The notes beneath the pieces are model-generated. The model searched no databases. It was not told the DNA's origin and saw only the letters and a program-made list of their open reading frames with translations. From Pisolithus tinctorius (lineage: Eukaryota; Basidiomycota; Agaricomycetes; Boletales; Pisolithaceae), in the NCBI GenBank assembly GCA_024663395.1, contig JANFAH010000049.1, positions 310,001 through 374,000 on the forward strand: a DNA stretch of 64,000 bases, in the 5' to 3' direction. Both the position numbers and the translations under genes were made by a program. Of the stretch, positions 33,992 to 45,643 are shown piece by piece. Every line of letters starts with the position of its first letter. The stretch's first letter is position 1.

Positions 33992-34453
33992 CTAAGTGTA
34001 ACATAGCACTGGAGACTGGTCTGTGCCAGTACAGTGATGATTGGTAAACAAATTGATAAGTAGTGTTACAAAGAATATTATCAAGCAAGACTATAAACAA
34101 AGGATTACTGGGAACTAGGGCAGGACTAGTGGCTGGGCTGGGTATTACATTGGCCTGGTACCAACTGAGCAAACAACTTGATTGGGCACTGCCTTGCAGT
34201 GCCTCATGAGCTAACACATTTCTGGGTTGAAGGGTTAAGGCCAGGACTGGGGCAAGGGTTGGATGAGACCAGTTGAGACTGGGGTAGAGCCAGTCTAGGG
34301 TGGTCTGGGTACAGTCATGACAGTATCCCCCTCTTGGAGCCAAGCCCATGAGGCTCCAATGAGGACAATGCTGAGAATGAAAATTTTGTGTCTGACCTTG
34401 AAAACTGGTGGACTTAAGACTGGTCCACCTTAGGTTTGGTTCCCCACTTCAAC

Positions 34454-37094
34454 ATGTCTATTTGCTGGTCCCAAATGCCATATGATCAAGACCTCCTGCC
34501 TGACCTGACCTGGGTGACAAGTGTTGAGCTGCAGGTAGGCAGTGACAATGATGAGCAGGCTGTCTGGGGGAAGTTGGCTGAGCACAAGAGGCACAAGGTG
34601 AAGGTGCAAGAAGATGCCCAGCTTGCTGAAGAAGCCTGGTTGGAGGCAGAGAGACAAGAGCAGGCCCAGCTTGAAGAAGAGAGGGCACACACAGAGGCAG
34701 AGGCACAGAGGATAGAGGCTGCATGCAAGGCTGAAGAAGCCAGGAAGGCAGCTGAGAGCTGGTGGGTAGTTCAACCAGGGCCAGTTCCAACATCAAGGTG
34801 ATGAATCCTTGGTGAGTGTTATCATGATTACTGCTGGTGTTTTCTGACTAACATTTTTACCAGCTGCCTTCATTGCACCCAGATGAACACAACCTGCCTT
34901 CACAACACTGATGGCAAGAAGAAGCACCTGGCATGCAACCAATGCAATGAACTCAAGGAGCACTGCCAGTGGCTGGTTGAAGGTGAGACTGGTCCAGGTG
35001 TTGGCCCAGCCATGGACAAGGGGAAGAGGAAGGCTGACATGACCTCCCCTTGCACCAGGGAGAAGAAAAAAAAGGCCAAGGCAGCCATCTGCCAAAGTAC
35101 TTGAGGGTGTGGGTGATGAGGGGGGTAACATACAGTGAGGGACAAAAGTGTTGCAATGGTTGTGAGGTGTGACTGGTTGCTGATGTGGCTTGGGCTATTC
35201 TGCACAGATAATCATGATACCTATACCATTGGAAAAGGGGTGACTCTAAGCTTTCCAGAGCACTAAGGATCAGTCCAAACAAAGCAATACATGCCAAGAT
35301 ACACCCTATTCTTTCTGAAAAGTGCATTGCAATGCTTTTGTCCCTGACTGGTGAAATAGTGAAAAGTGACCTTTTGATGGGATTGAGGGCATGAAGGATG
35401 GAAAATATGATTACATAATAAACCACATGATCTTCCAGATGATTTGTCAGCATGTAAACAATGACAAACATTGGACTTGTACCATTAATCCTCCCTCTTT
35501 TACCACAACTCATGAAATCATCTCTCTAGCTCACATGGTCATTTTCTCAAGGAATTCTTATCAAATACTGGTGGCCACCACAGTGCCATCAGTATAACAT
35601 GCTCTCAGAACCATCAGTCCCTTAAAAAACCTGCTGTCAGTCATTTCCTGGACTGTTTCTCCCCCCATGCCTGATGTGTTCTGGGACTAATCAGTACTTG
35701 GAAGGCTGAAAATGTTATGGAGGTCAATCTGGCACTTCAGAACATGATGTACAAACAAATCCCCTCTCAACCAATGCATTTCTGGCACAGGGACAGTGGT
35801 GTGGAAGTTGGGGTGAGACAAAACCTCCTTGTGCTCTGGGCACCATAAGAGGGTTCACTAGATCTTGCTCTGATCTGAACTGTAGATGACTGGGGAAGGA
35901 TTATTTGGTCATATGTGACCAAAGGCAATATTATGGGCCAGATGGAAGCACAGGACTCTGCTCCATGGCAGTTCAGTAGCATATCCTTCTGATGACACCC
36001 AGGGGTAAAGAGGAATTTGTCTTGCCCTAACTTCCATACCACTGTCCCTGTGCCAGAAATGCATTGGTTGAGAGGGGATTTGTTTGTACATCATGTTCTG
36101 AAGTGCCAGATTGACCTCCATAACATTTTCAGCCTTCCAAGTACTGATTAGTCCCAGAACACATCAGGCATGGGGGGAGAAACAGTCCAGGAAATGACTG
36201 ACAGCAGGTTTTTTAAGGGACTGATGGTTCTGAGAGCATGTTATACTGATGGCACTGTGGTGGCCACCAGTATTTGATAAGAATTCCTTGAGAAAATGAC
36301 CATGTGAGCTAGAGAGATGATTTCATGAGTTGTGGTAAAAGAGGGAGGATTAATGGTACAAGTCCAATGTTTGTCATTGTTTACATGCTGACAAATCATC
36401 TGGAAGATCATGTGGTTTATTATGTAATCATATTTTCCATCCTTCATGCCCTCAATCCCATCAAAAGGTCACTTTTCACTATTTCACCAGTCAGGGACAA
36501 AAGCATTGCAATGCACTTTTCAGAAAGAATAGGGTGTATCTTGGCATGTATTGCTTTGTTTGGACTGATCCTTAGTGCTCTGGAAAGCTTAGAGTCACCC
36601 CTTTTCCAATGGTATAGGTATCATGATTATCTGTGCAGAATAGCCCAAGCTACATCAGCAACCAGTCACACCTCACAAACATTGCAACACTTTTGTCCCT
36701 CACTGTAGGTGAGGGGCCATCAATGTCAAAGAAGACCAGTGCTGAGGTTGAGGCCAGTCTGGTGACCAGTGCCCAAATGGAGCACTTGATCAAAGCAGTT
36801 GAGCATGTTGCTGACAACATGGCCAGCCTTGTGATGGTGCAAAGAGAGGTCTCCTGAAACTTCTACTGGTTTGCCTCATCATATGAGACCTATGTCAAAG
36901 AGCACTTCGAGTTTTTGGCACCAGAAGTGCCTTCAGACTGGGACACCACCAACAAGGAGGACAGGGATGTCGAGGGGCTCAATGATGAGTTGGAGGGGCT
37001 GAGGGAGGAAGAAGAGGAAAGCTGGTCCTGGTCTGAGTCAGGTGACCAGACCAGTGCCAGTTCTGCTGGGTCCCAAGCCTCAGTTCACATGTAG
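34454..37094 (+). pseudogene. Antisense third gene of element C: coiled coil, exact Zn2Cys6 pattern, acidic tail; interrupted
   Basis: Exon 1 34454-34797; intron 34798-34863 (66 bp, CTAAC branch, ACCAG end); exon 2 34864-37094, interrupted by the palindromic element at 35133-36705. Exon 1 encodes a Glu/Ala/Arg coiled-coil segment. Exon 2 opens with C-x2-C-x6-C-x12-C-x2-C-x6-C, which matches the fungal Zn2Cys6 consensus exactly, followed by KGKRK and KKKK patches, then an ExSxxxSAQMEHLIKAVEHV helix and an acidic Glu/Ser tail. One extra A in an A8 run near 35065 and a TGA near 36855 break the frame; length without the insert is one base over 333 codons. Position, strand, intron and domain order equal those of the gene in element A. 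Confidence 0.8.
35133..36705. mobile_element. Palindromic inverted-repeat element (1573 bp) at a TA target
   Basis: It begins CAGTGAGGGACAAAAG and ends with its inverted copy, flanked by TA (35131-35132, 36706-36707). Arms of about 690 bp (35133-35823, 36018-36705) are almost identical; each contains the same 68-codon frame. The loop is about 195 bp. Each arm also holds an inner inverted copy of the tip (near 35326-35351), so the outer 219 bp form a smaller inverted-repeat unit. No transposase; TA target and tips suggest mobilisation by a Tc1/mariner enzyme. Confidence 0.85.
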
Positions 37095-37256
37095 TGTAAT
37101 GTTGTTTTTTCTGTATGCTTGTGAATGCCAACTCCCAGTTCCAGTTCTGAAGTATGAAAGAAAGCAAATGAAAGAAAAGTAAGGGAAATCAAGACATGGT
37201 AACTATGAGATAGGAGAAACAGATAAGGAGAAAAGAAACTTGAGACTGGTTCAAGT

Positions 37257-40200
37257 TCATTTCTTGAAAGGACTGGGTTTGTCTGGGTACTGGTCATGAT
37301 ACTCTTGGACAAGTTCAGAGGCATTGTCCAGCTCTGTTGCTAGTACCCAGGTGGTTTCCATCAGTTCCCTCATAACTGGTCCACTGGACCAGGTACTGCA
37401 GCCAACACTTCCTGTGCTGGTCAACCTTTGAATCAAGTATTTCTGCTACCTCAAATTCTAAGTCACCATTGACATCTACTGGTGGGGGTGGAGGTTGACT
37501 CTGGTTGGGTATGGTATTTGGGATCGCTGGTTCGAGTTGGGACATGTGGAAGACTGGGTGTACAGCATGCATAGAGTCTGGTAAATGCAGGGTGAACAAG
37601 TGAGAGCTGGCCTGGGCTATTATGGGATAGGGCCCAAGGTTCTTCTCACTCAGCTTCTTGGAGGGTCAGGTTGACCAGAAATACCTGGCTTTTACATAGA
37701 CACTGTTGCCCACTTTGAAGTCTGGGGCTGGCATGTGCTTAGCATCTCCTGGTCCTTGGTAGCATTGCTGGGTGAGGGCCATTTCTTCATGAAGGTATTG
37801 GTGCAGTGAATCTAAGTCAACTGCATAATCACAAGCCTGGTTGGATGTGAGATCATGCTCAGGGAAGACCAAGATATTAGGGTGATACTCCAGTCATAGC
37901 ACTGGGTGCATTGTTGTAAGCAAATTCAGCCAATGGTAGTAACTCGGCCCAGTTATCCTCTTGGTAGTTACAGTAGACCTGGAGATATTGTTCGAGGGTC
38001 TGGTTGGTGCACTCTGTCTGACCATCCCCCTCTGGGTGATACCTGGAGGTGAAATGTAGATGCATGTCTAGAGCTTTACCTAGAGACCAGAAGAAGTGGG
38101 ACACAAACTCTGATCCCTGGTCTGAGGTTACATGGGCCAGTACACCATGCTTAGAGAACACTTGCATGAGGAAGAGTTTGGTGAGCTCAGGGGCTGTGAT
38201 GGTGTTGTGAGTAGGTATGAAGATGGCTTGCTTTGAAAGCTAGTCGACTATGACAAGGATGGCAGTAAAGCCAGTTGAGGCCAGGAGTTGCTCTATGAAA
38301 TCCATTGAGATGGAATTCCATGGCTTCTCTGGCACAGGGAGTTGTTTGAGTAGGCCATAAGGCTGGTGGCAGGGTACCTTGGCCTGGGCACAGGTAGTAC
38401 AAGACCAGACATAGTCTTTGACAAATGTCCTTAGACCAGGCCAGGTGTACTCACACCAGATGAGTTCTAGAGTTCTGTTTTGGCCAAAGTGGCCAGACAA
38501 GGGGTGATCATGTTTAAACCTCAAGACATGAAGGTGAAGGTCATTAGAGTCCAGTACATAGATTCTTCCACCTAGGCAGAGGAAGCCAGTGTCATCAACT
38601 GACCACCAGGAACCTGATGTATCTGAGAACTGGACTTGGGCAACTGGGTCTGAGGGTAGGGCTGAGAGGATATCATTGTGTAACTTCTCCTCATCCATCA
38701 GTGCAACAGCACATAGGACTGGGTACTCAAGGTAGGTGGCATGCAGGGAGGTGGCTAGTTGTTCCTGCATGAAGACTGGTCTGAGATTCTGTGGGTTGAC
38801 CCAGGCATAGTCACTATCCCCCTCTTTGGGGTAGATGTCCCATTGTCTAGTCAGGGCATCAGGCTTAGCACCGAGTTTACCAGGTCTGAACTGGATAACC
38901 ATATTGAACTGTGACAAAAACTCAGACCAGCACACCTGGCACTGGGTTAATACCTTCAAGGTGGAGAAATACTCCAGGTTCTTGTGATCAGTGACAACAT
39001 CAACCAGTACTGCAGATCCTTCTAAGTAGTGCCACCATGTCCAGAAAGCCTTGAAGATCACAAGTAGTTCCTTATCATGGGTGTCATAATTTAGCTCTGG
39101 GGCTGTTAAGGTGTGAGAATAGAATGTGACCAGCCAGATTTGACCATCACCACCAGTGATGGACAAGATGCCAGCTATGGCATAGTCAGATGCATCAGTC
39201 TCGACAGTAATAGGAGCATCCAGGGAGAAATGAGTTAGGACCAGGGCAGTGGTGCAGGCCTGCTTGAGTTTGTTGAAAGACCAGTGGCACTCCTCAGAAA
39301 AGTTCCAGGGAGCACCTTTGCATGTCAACTGGGTGAGAGGTACCACTATGTCTGAGTAGTTGAAAATGAACTGGCAATAAAAATTGGTGAAGCCCAGGAA
39401 GGACTGAATGTCCTTTACCTTCCGGGGCTCAGGCCAGTTGCAGATAGCTTTGACTTTTTCTGAGGACATGGTAAGGCTGGCCAGGGACAAATGGTAACCC
39501 AAATATTCCACAGAGTCTGAGTGGGATTTGCACTTCTCCAGTTTGGCATACAGGCCATGCAACCAGAACTGGTGAAGAACCTCCCAGACATGCTGCTTGT
39601 GTGATGGCTCATCTCTGGAGTAGATTAAGATGTTGTCAAGGTAGATGATGACACAGACATCTAGCATATCTGCAAAGATCGAATTGATGAACCACTGGAA
39701 GGCAGCCAGGGCATTGGTAAGACCAAAAGGCATCACCAACCACTCATAAGACCCATAGCATGTTCTAAAGGCTGTTTTCCACTCATTGTTGGGTGCAATC
39801 TGGACAAGGTGGTACATGTGCCTCAAGTCAATTTTAGTGTAGATTTTGGCATGACTAGGGGAGTCTAGTAGGTCAGATATTAGTGGCAAAGGATACTGGT
39901 CTTTCTTTGTGAGCTTGTTAAGGCCCTGGAAGTCAACACATAACTGGAGTGAACCATCCTTCTTCTTTATGAAGAGGACCAGTGCAGCATAGGGGGAAGA
40001 AGTGGGCCAGATGAAACCAGTAGTCAGATTTTCATCAATGAAGGCCTGGAGAGCTTGCAGCTTGACCAGGGACAGCAAGTAGATGGTTCCAACAGGTGGT
40101 GTAGTACCCTCTTCCAATTTGATCTTAAGGTTGTACTCCCAGTGTGGGGGGAGAGTAGATGCTTTGGCTTTGCTAAAGATGTCAGCAAAGTCATGGTAGT

Positions 40201-40957
40201 CCTTTGGTACACTGGCCAGGTCCAGTGGAGGACTGGTGGAGGTAGACCAGGCCAGGACCAGGTCTGGTGGGCATAGATGAAGTTGGAATTGGGTAGATCC
40301 CTCTAGCTTGCAAGCACATACATATGCAGCTGCATTGATCAGGGCAATAGGGGGAGCCTTCAGGGGGGTGTGAACTGGTGAGTCAACAGATGGTACAGAT
40401 GGCACAGGGCCAGGGTTGGGTTGGTCAGGTAGACCAGGTTTGGGAAGACCAGTTAAGACCAGTGTGGCAGGGGGTGTTGACAGGGTTGGCATTCCTCCTG
40501 TAGATGTCTGGAAAGTTAGACTGCCCAATACCCAATCAATCAATGGATTGTAGCAGGTGAGCCAGTCATGTCCAAGGACTATCTTACATTCAGAATCCAA
40601 TGGGGCTAGAAACAGAGTTACTGGGGTGACATCACCAGTTGCAAATTGAACCAAAAGATCTACTGCTTGAGTGATAATGAAACTTGATGACCCATCAAAG
40701 AGCCAGAGTTGGATAGGGATCATGGGGTAAGGGGAAAAAGAGTGTTGATTAACAAAATCTTTATCTATGAAGCTATGTGTGGAACTGGAATCCACTAGTG
40801 TATGAAACTGGGGCAAACTGTGACTGACAATAGAAACATGGGGAGTTAATGAGTTTGGATTGGAAAGAGTGGACGTGTTGAGATGAGCCTCTGTGAGTGC
40901 ACAGCTGGAGTCAACACAGCTCTCAGTCTGTGTGGAGTCCTGAGAGCTGCTACCTAT
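37257..40957 (-). pseudogene. pol: Pol polyprotein of element C, frameshifted near the end
   Basis: From the slippery site the -1 frame is open at once and runs through an aspartic protease (LVDSSSTHSFID, Ser in place of the usual DSG Gly, so probably inactive), reverse transcriptase (MPFGLTN, IYLDNILIY: Asn replaces the second Asp of YLDD), RNase H ([13 protein letters not shown]), and the HHCC finger and first Asp of integrase. Frame changes near 38240 and 37870 follow; the DD35E region (SDQGSEFVSHFF, EGDGQTECTNQ) and a chromodomain (LEFEVAEILDSKV) are in other frames, and one extra base disrupts the chromodomain end. It carries TGC (Cys) where A, D and E have TGA between RT and RNase H. 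Confidence 0.85.
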
Positions 40958-40963
40958 TTTTTT
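40954..40963 (-). promoter_or_regulatory. Predicted -1 frameshift site of element C
   Basis: Gag ends GCA AAA AAA TAG. The heptamer A AAA AAA (40963-40957) precedes the stop directly. The -1 frame continues ATA GGT and is open for 47 codons to the first protease block. Confidence 0.75.
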
Positions 40964-42336
40964 GCCTCAGGGGCAGAGCCTGAAGTTGAGGCTGGTGCTG
41001 CCTCAGAGGTGGCCACAGCATGAGCTTTGGCTTTCCCAGCTTTCTTGGGACACTTATCTGCAAAATGTCTGGTGCCCCCACAGAACATGCAAAGGTTGTT
41101 GTCTCTGCAATGCTTGTGCTCCTCCAGTGTCAGCTTGCTGTCTTTGCCCAACTTGCTTGAGTCTGGCTTGGGTGTGTTAGAGCTGGTCTGACCAGTTGAG
41201 GTGGGTTTGGATGAGGGCTGGCTACTGGAGTTGCCATTTCTGGAATTATTGCCAGTCTTGGATTTCTCTTGACCAGGCTTAGGCTGGTTGTTGTGACCAG
41301 GGTTGGGAGTCAACTTGTTACCAGAGGATGACCCCTGGTGCTTACTGGACTGCTGAATCTCCTCTTTGCACTCCCAGTAATGTGCATCAATCTCCTGAGC
41401 TAGGTGGCGAAGCTCATGCAGGGTTCTTGGTTTGCCAACCCAGCAGACCTCATCTTTGATGTGGTCAGGAAGACTGGTGTAAAAGAAGTGGTGCAGGGCA
41501 CCATCACCATATCCCCAGACCTGGGAGGCCAACTGGTTGAACTTGACCATGTACTTGTTGACCCAGTGATTGTCTTTCATCTGAAGGTGGTCTAGCTGGC
41601 TTTCAGCATCAGCCACCAGGTCATGAGGTCCAGAGGTGGTCTGAAGTTTGATGATGAACTCTTTCCAAGAGTCCATCCAATAAGGCTGGTCCTCCAGGTC
41701 TTCAGTCCCCAGTAGGTCCAGTTCAAACCACTCAAGAGCCATCCCTTTAAGGAATGACTGTGCAAAGGTGACCTTGGCTTGATCACATCAAAAGGCCAAG
41801 GGCTGGTCCTGGAAGTTGAGTTTGCACTGGATAAGAAATGTGTGCAGTTTTTTTGGGTCTGTCCCATCAAAGGTGTCCAGTTCATGCAACTTGGTTCCAG
41901 AAGAGGACTCAGAGCCAGTGCAGGCATTGTGTGTGAGAAGCTTGATGGCTTTGGCAAGATTATCAAGCATGGTTACACCAGGCTCAACATCATCTTCTGG
42001 GAGGGGTTCTTCATTGTCATTATCTGGGTCATTTCCCAGCCCATTGTTTCCAGGACCATCATCACTGGGGTCATCACCACCAGGGTTGAAGTCATCTGGT
42101 TTGTCTGGGTCTGGTTCATTGTCCAGATCATTAGTGGGTGTGGGAGGTCAATTAGGAGTGGGAGTAGTGGATTTATGGGCTGAGAAGCCCCTGAAGTTGT
42201 TGACTTCACCAGGTGACCTTCTGGCTGTCCCTAAGGATACCAGGGCAGCAGCATGGTGCAAGTTGACTGCTGAGGTGGAATCTGGATTGGTGGTAGCACA
42301 TGCCTGTGCTGCTTGAGTTCTGGTTTGGGTAGGCAT
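40954..42336 (-). pseudogene. gag: Gag of element C, with two in-frame TGA
   Basis: ATG at 42336, stop TAG 40956-40954, about 460 codons. A Pro/Asp/Asn-rich N-terminus is followed by the gag core (TFDGTDPKKLHTFLIQCKLNFQ, GMALEWFELDLL) and a zinc knuckle CMFCGGTRHFADKC (C-x2-C-x4-H-x4-C). TGA codons near 42149 and at 41788-41790 lie where A-like proteins read on; the second sits where Arg (CGN) is expected. Probably once functional. Confidence 0.8.
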
Positions 42337-42391
42337 GCCAAGGGTGTGATGCTGAGGTTTGAACAGAAGGGTAGTGACCCACACAAGTGTG

Positions 42392-42401
42392 AGTCTGAAA
42401 T
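42392..42401 (-). other. Self-priming primer binding site of element C
   Basis: On the minus strand ATTTCAGACT lies two bases after the 5' LTR. Its complement AGTCTGAAAT occurs in the LTR at 42613-42604, about 30 bp after a TATTTAAG box. The layout is as in element A, with a different sequence on both partners. Confidence 0.7.
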
Positions 42402-42403
42402 AC

Positions 42404-42987
42404 TGTTAAGTCCAGGTCTTCACCAGTCCAAGGCCAGTCTGGAGTCCAGTCGGGGGTCAGAGGGTAATATGAGATACTAAGGGATTTGGACTGTTGGACT
42501 TAGCAACTGATGGTGCAGTGCTATTCCCTTGTGTGGGCTGTAGTCTGGTCGAGAGACAGAAAACAGAGAACAGGAGGGACTGGGTTAAGATGAGACTAAG
42601 TTGATTTCAGACTGAGGCTAAACAGATTATGCTACAGCTTAAATACTAGAAGTAACCTAAGTGTAACATAGCACTGGAGACTGGTCTGCACCAGTACAGT
42701 GATGATTGGTAAACAGATTGGTAAGTAGTGTTACAAAGAATATTATCAAGCAAGACTATGAACAAAGGATTACCAGGAACCAGGGCAGGACTAGTGGCTG
42801 GGCTGGGTATTACACCAGCCCAGTACCAACTGAACAAACAACTCAATTGGGCACTGCCTTGCAGTGCCTCACAAGCTAACACATTTCTGGGATGAAGGGT
42901 TAAGGCTGGGACCAGGGCAAGGGTTGGATGAGACCAGTTGAGACTGGGGTAGAGCCAGTCTAGGGTGGTCTGAGCACAGTCATGACA
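42404..42987 (-). repeat. 5' LTR of element C (family LTR4)
   Basis: 584 bp, TGTCATGACTG to GGACTTAACA on the minus strand, target duplication GATGT outside. Confidence 0.9.
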
Positions 42988-43744
42988 GATGTGGAGGTGG
43001 CCATGTCAGAAGAATTAACGAAATGAGTGTCTTTTGGAGGGAGTGCTGTAGAAACATGTGGAGTGTGCAAATCCTTTCCAACTTTGGAAGGTAAGATTGC
43101 ATGGCTGAGCACTACAAGCAAGTGTGGGAATGGTGTCAGTATCTGCAGAATTGGTGGAGATACATCAAAAACTGGAATGCCATACATGGGCACTTAAGAA
43201 TTTTTTCCAGCACTTAACTTGCTTGCTTCCTTTTCTTTGGCACTGATGACTCATTCTTGTGTGAGGGATGACTGCCAACATTTCTGGCTGTCCTTTGCAT
43301 GAGGGCTATGGTCTTCATCTCCATTCATCAGCTGCATCCATGTCCACCTCACCAAACACCTTTGGTGTGTGACAACAGAGGAGGTGGATGATGAGTGAGA
43401 GGTAGGTCGAGAAGACAAGGAGGAGCCAGAGACACTGCACAAGGGACCCTCAGGAGTGGGGGTCTCCTCTTGGTGGGCAGAGTGGGAGCAGGAGTGGAAG
43501 CTGAAGGCTGCAGAGAGGTACATGGAGGCACATGAGAGGGCTGCAACAGCCTTTGAGAGGATGGCAAGGGCAGCAGAGTGGATGGCAGAGGCTGCAGAGC
43601 AGACAGCCAACAAGTGGGGGCTGTACTGTGCCTGGGCAGAATGGGTGGAGATGAGGAGGAGGGACAATGTGCATGAGGCTCAAATGGCTGAGTTTGAGCA
43701 TGCAGGAGGAGGTTGGAAGAGGCTGCAGTCAGAGGCAGTGGAGG

Positions 43745-45330
43745 TGTCATGACTATGTATTCATCCTAAGTCCTCACTCACTCTGCACCCCTTTCTGCCA
43801 GTCATTCACTCACTCTGCACCAACTCTGCCCATCCCCTGACATTTACAAGTCATCTCCACTCTGACTGCTGTCAGACTTGTACTGTTCCCCTACCGGACC
43901 ACACAGGCTGTTCTCTGGGGAGTCATGTGACTACCCCTCAGACTTCTCCCTGACAGTGTGTGATCAGGTACTCCACAGTGCATGCACTGCATGGTCCAGC
44001 ACCTGGACTGTTTCCTCTTTGGGATGTTCTGTGTTACCTGTTCGTATGTCCTCTGTCTACCCTTCATTCATCATCTAGGAAGTTTTACTTGAAATTTTAC
44101 AGGTCTCCATATGTCAGTTCTGATTCTGATTACTTTACCTCTGTAGTAGTATAAAAGCTTGTATTGTACTCCACTGTTCTTCAGTATGAATATCAACTTA
44201 GTTCCTACTCCCTCTGTCTTCGACTTCTGCCTGTTGGAGTTATCTCTGACTCTCCATCTGTACTCTCCCTCTGAAATACAAGGGCTGAGATCATGCAAGG
44301 GGGTAGCACATGAGCTAAACCCAATGCCCTCACTCTGCTTGTCATGACCATGACACCAGCATAAGCCCCTAACACCTACTCTGCCCTCCTCCAACATGTT
44401 CCCACACTTCTCCACCCCCTTCCAACATGTTCCCGCACTTCTCTGCCCTCCTCCGACGTGTTCCCGCACTCCTCTGACCCTCCTGACACATCTCCACACC
44501 TCTCTGAGGTCCCCTGTCCATGTTCTGACCAACTCCACTCAATTCCACCCTAAGGTTGGTCATGTGGGCTGTTGGACTTGTGGCCCTGCATTCTAGATAG
44601 GGTTCCACCCTCGTGTCGGTTTTCTCCATTCTTCTGCTCCTTTGGTATTTACCCTCTCTTCCTTGTTGTAGTAGCTTCCTTGTCTCAGTTAAGGTCCCCA
44701 TCACCCCTACCCTCTTTCCCTTGTGTCGGAAGGACTCTAACCCACTATACACTTATTGGTTTACATTCTGTACTGCACTGCCCTTGACCTACATCATATA
44801 TAAGGCCACGTAGTACTCCGATGTAATCAGTACGAATATCGAATAAAGTCCCCACCTTCAACTCCCTCTCAGTCCCCTCTGGAGTTTCATCTCCACTTCC
44901 TCTGAGTCCGCTCCACCTCTGAAATATGAGGGCTGAGCTCACGCAAGGGGGCAGCACACTAGCTGAACCCAACGCCCTCTCATCTGACCTCTGACCTCTG
45001 ACCTCCAGCTCTGACTCTGACCTCAGCCTCCAAGACTTTCCTTCATACCCCTCTGCTCACTGTTCATCGAATATCTTGCCACCCAGTGGTTGGATTCGCT
45101 TCAGACTATGACCACTGTACTCTGCAGCCCAACCCGCTCCAACTCCGCCCTAAGAAGGAGCCAGGGGTGTTGTCCAACTTTGACACTGCTCCACCTTTGT
45201 CTTGGTGGACTTCATTCCTGCCAACACTCTGCCAGTTGGAGTTCTGCTTTCTTGTGTCAGACTTGCTTTTGAACCTCTCTCCAGACCTTGTCTAGTGTCA
45301 GAGTTGGTTGGAGTAGGCCCAGACTTGACA
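43745..45330 (+). repeat. Solo LTR1 with a nested LTR3
   Basis: TGTCATGACT to CAGACTTGACA, target duplication GGAGG (43740-43744, 45331-45335). Without the LTR3 insert it has normal LTR1 length within about 25 bp. Opposite orientation to D. Confidence 0.9.
44340..45185 (+). repeat. Solo LTR3 inside the solo LTR1
   Basis: 846 bp with target duplication CTGCT (44335-44339, 45186-45190). Longer than other LTR3 copies because of short internal duplications near 44395-44460 and 44985-45030. Confidence 0.9.
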
Positions 45331-45643
45331 GGAGGACCAGAATGAGGATGTGGATCAAGGTGTGGAGGGGGATAACAAGGAAGAAGTTGAAGCAGAACAG
45401 GAAGGCAGTGAAGGGCAGGAGGATGGTGGAGAACAGAGGATGGAAGAGTAGTGTAGTTTTCTTTTCTTTTTTTTTTTTGGTCTTTCTTTTTAGTTTGTAT
45501 TCTGTATTACTATGAAATAGACTTGCGATTGTACTTATGGTTCTGAGAAGTGAGACAGATCAGCAGAGAAAATTCTAAAGTACTTAAGGTAGTTTGGTAA
45601 GGGGTGGAGTTGGCCCACAGAGGAAGGTTATGTGGGCAGAGTA

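Larger units (their letters stand above)
30916..34322 (-). repeat. 3' LTR of element C, interrupted by an inverted-repeat element
   Basis: LTR parts are 30916-31171 and 33995-34322, together 584 bp, equal to the 5' LTR. The insert with its CTA duplication accounts for 31172-33994. The purine tract lies just right of 34322. Confidence 0.9.
30916..42987 (-). mobile_element. Element C: chromovirus of a second family (LTR4), holding two DNA elements
   Basis: Perfect target duplication GATGT at 30911-30915 and 42988-42992. Both LTRs are 584 bp once the insertion in the left one is removed. Minus-strand order is 5' LTR, self-priming site, gag, -1 frameshift site, pol, antisense gene (plus strand), purine tract, 3' LTR. 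Without inserts it is about 7.7 kb. Sequence is clearly related to A but diverged throughout, and CpG is nearly absent. Confidence 0.9.
29504..43374 (-). mobile_element. Element F: unclassified insertion in the antisense gene of D, itself holding element C
   Basis: F proper is 29504-30915 plus 42993-43374. Its left end is TGTGAG and its right end TGTGTGACA. The two flanks in D (GATGG, AACAG) both look like mutated forms of GACAG, which A and E have at this spot, so a 5-bp target duplication is plausible. The left 894 bp look like an LTR and a split frame lies inside. No known domain. Confidence 0.5.
43375..45451 (+). pseudogene. Antisense gene of element D, last part, interrupted by a solo LTR1
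   Basis: Pieces 43375-43744 and 45336-45451 match the C-terminal half of the gene in A and E: WAEWEQEWKL, ERMARAAEWMAEAAEQTA, GGGWKRLQSEAVE, then a Glu/Gly/Asp tail ending MEE-TAG. Exon 2 begins at 29217; elements F and C lie between. Frame changes after 43380 show decay. Confidence 0.75.

Noticed and set aside
35391..36708. Identical 68-codon frames in opposite orientation and a 127-186 codon partner
   Set aside because: They are the two arms of the palindrome; no transposase motif, so not annotated as genes.
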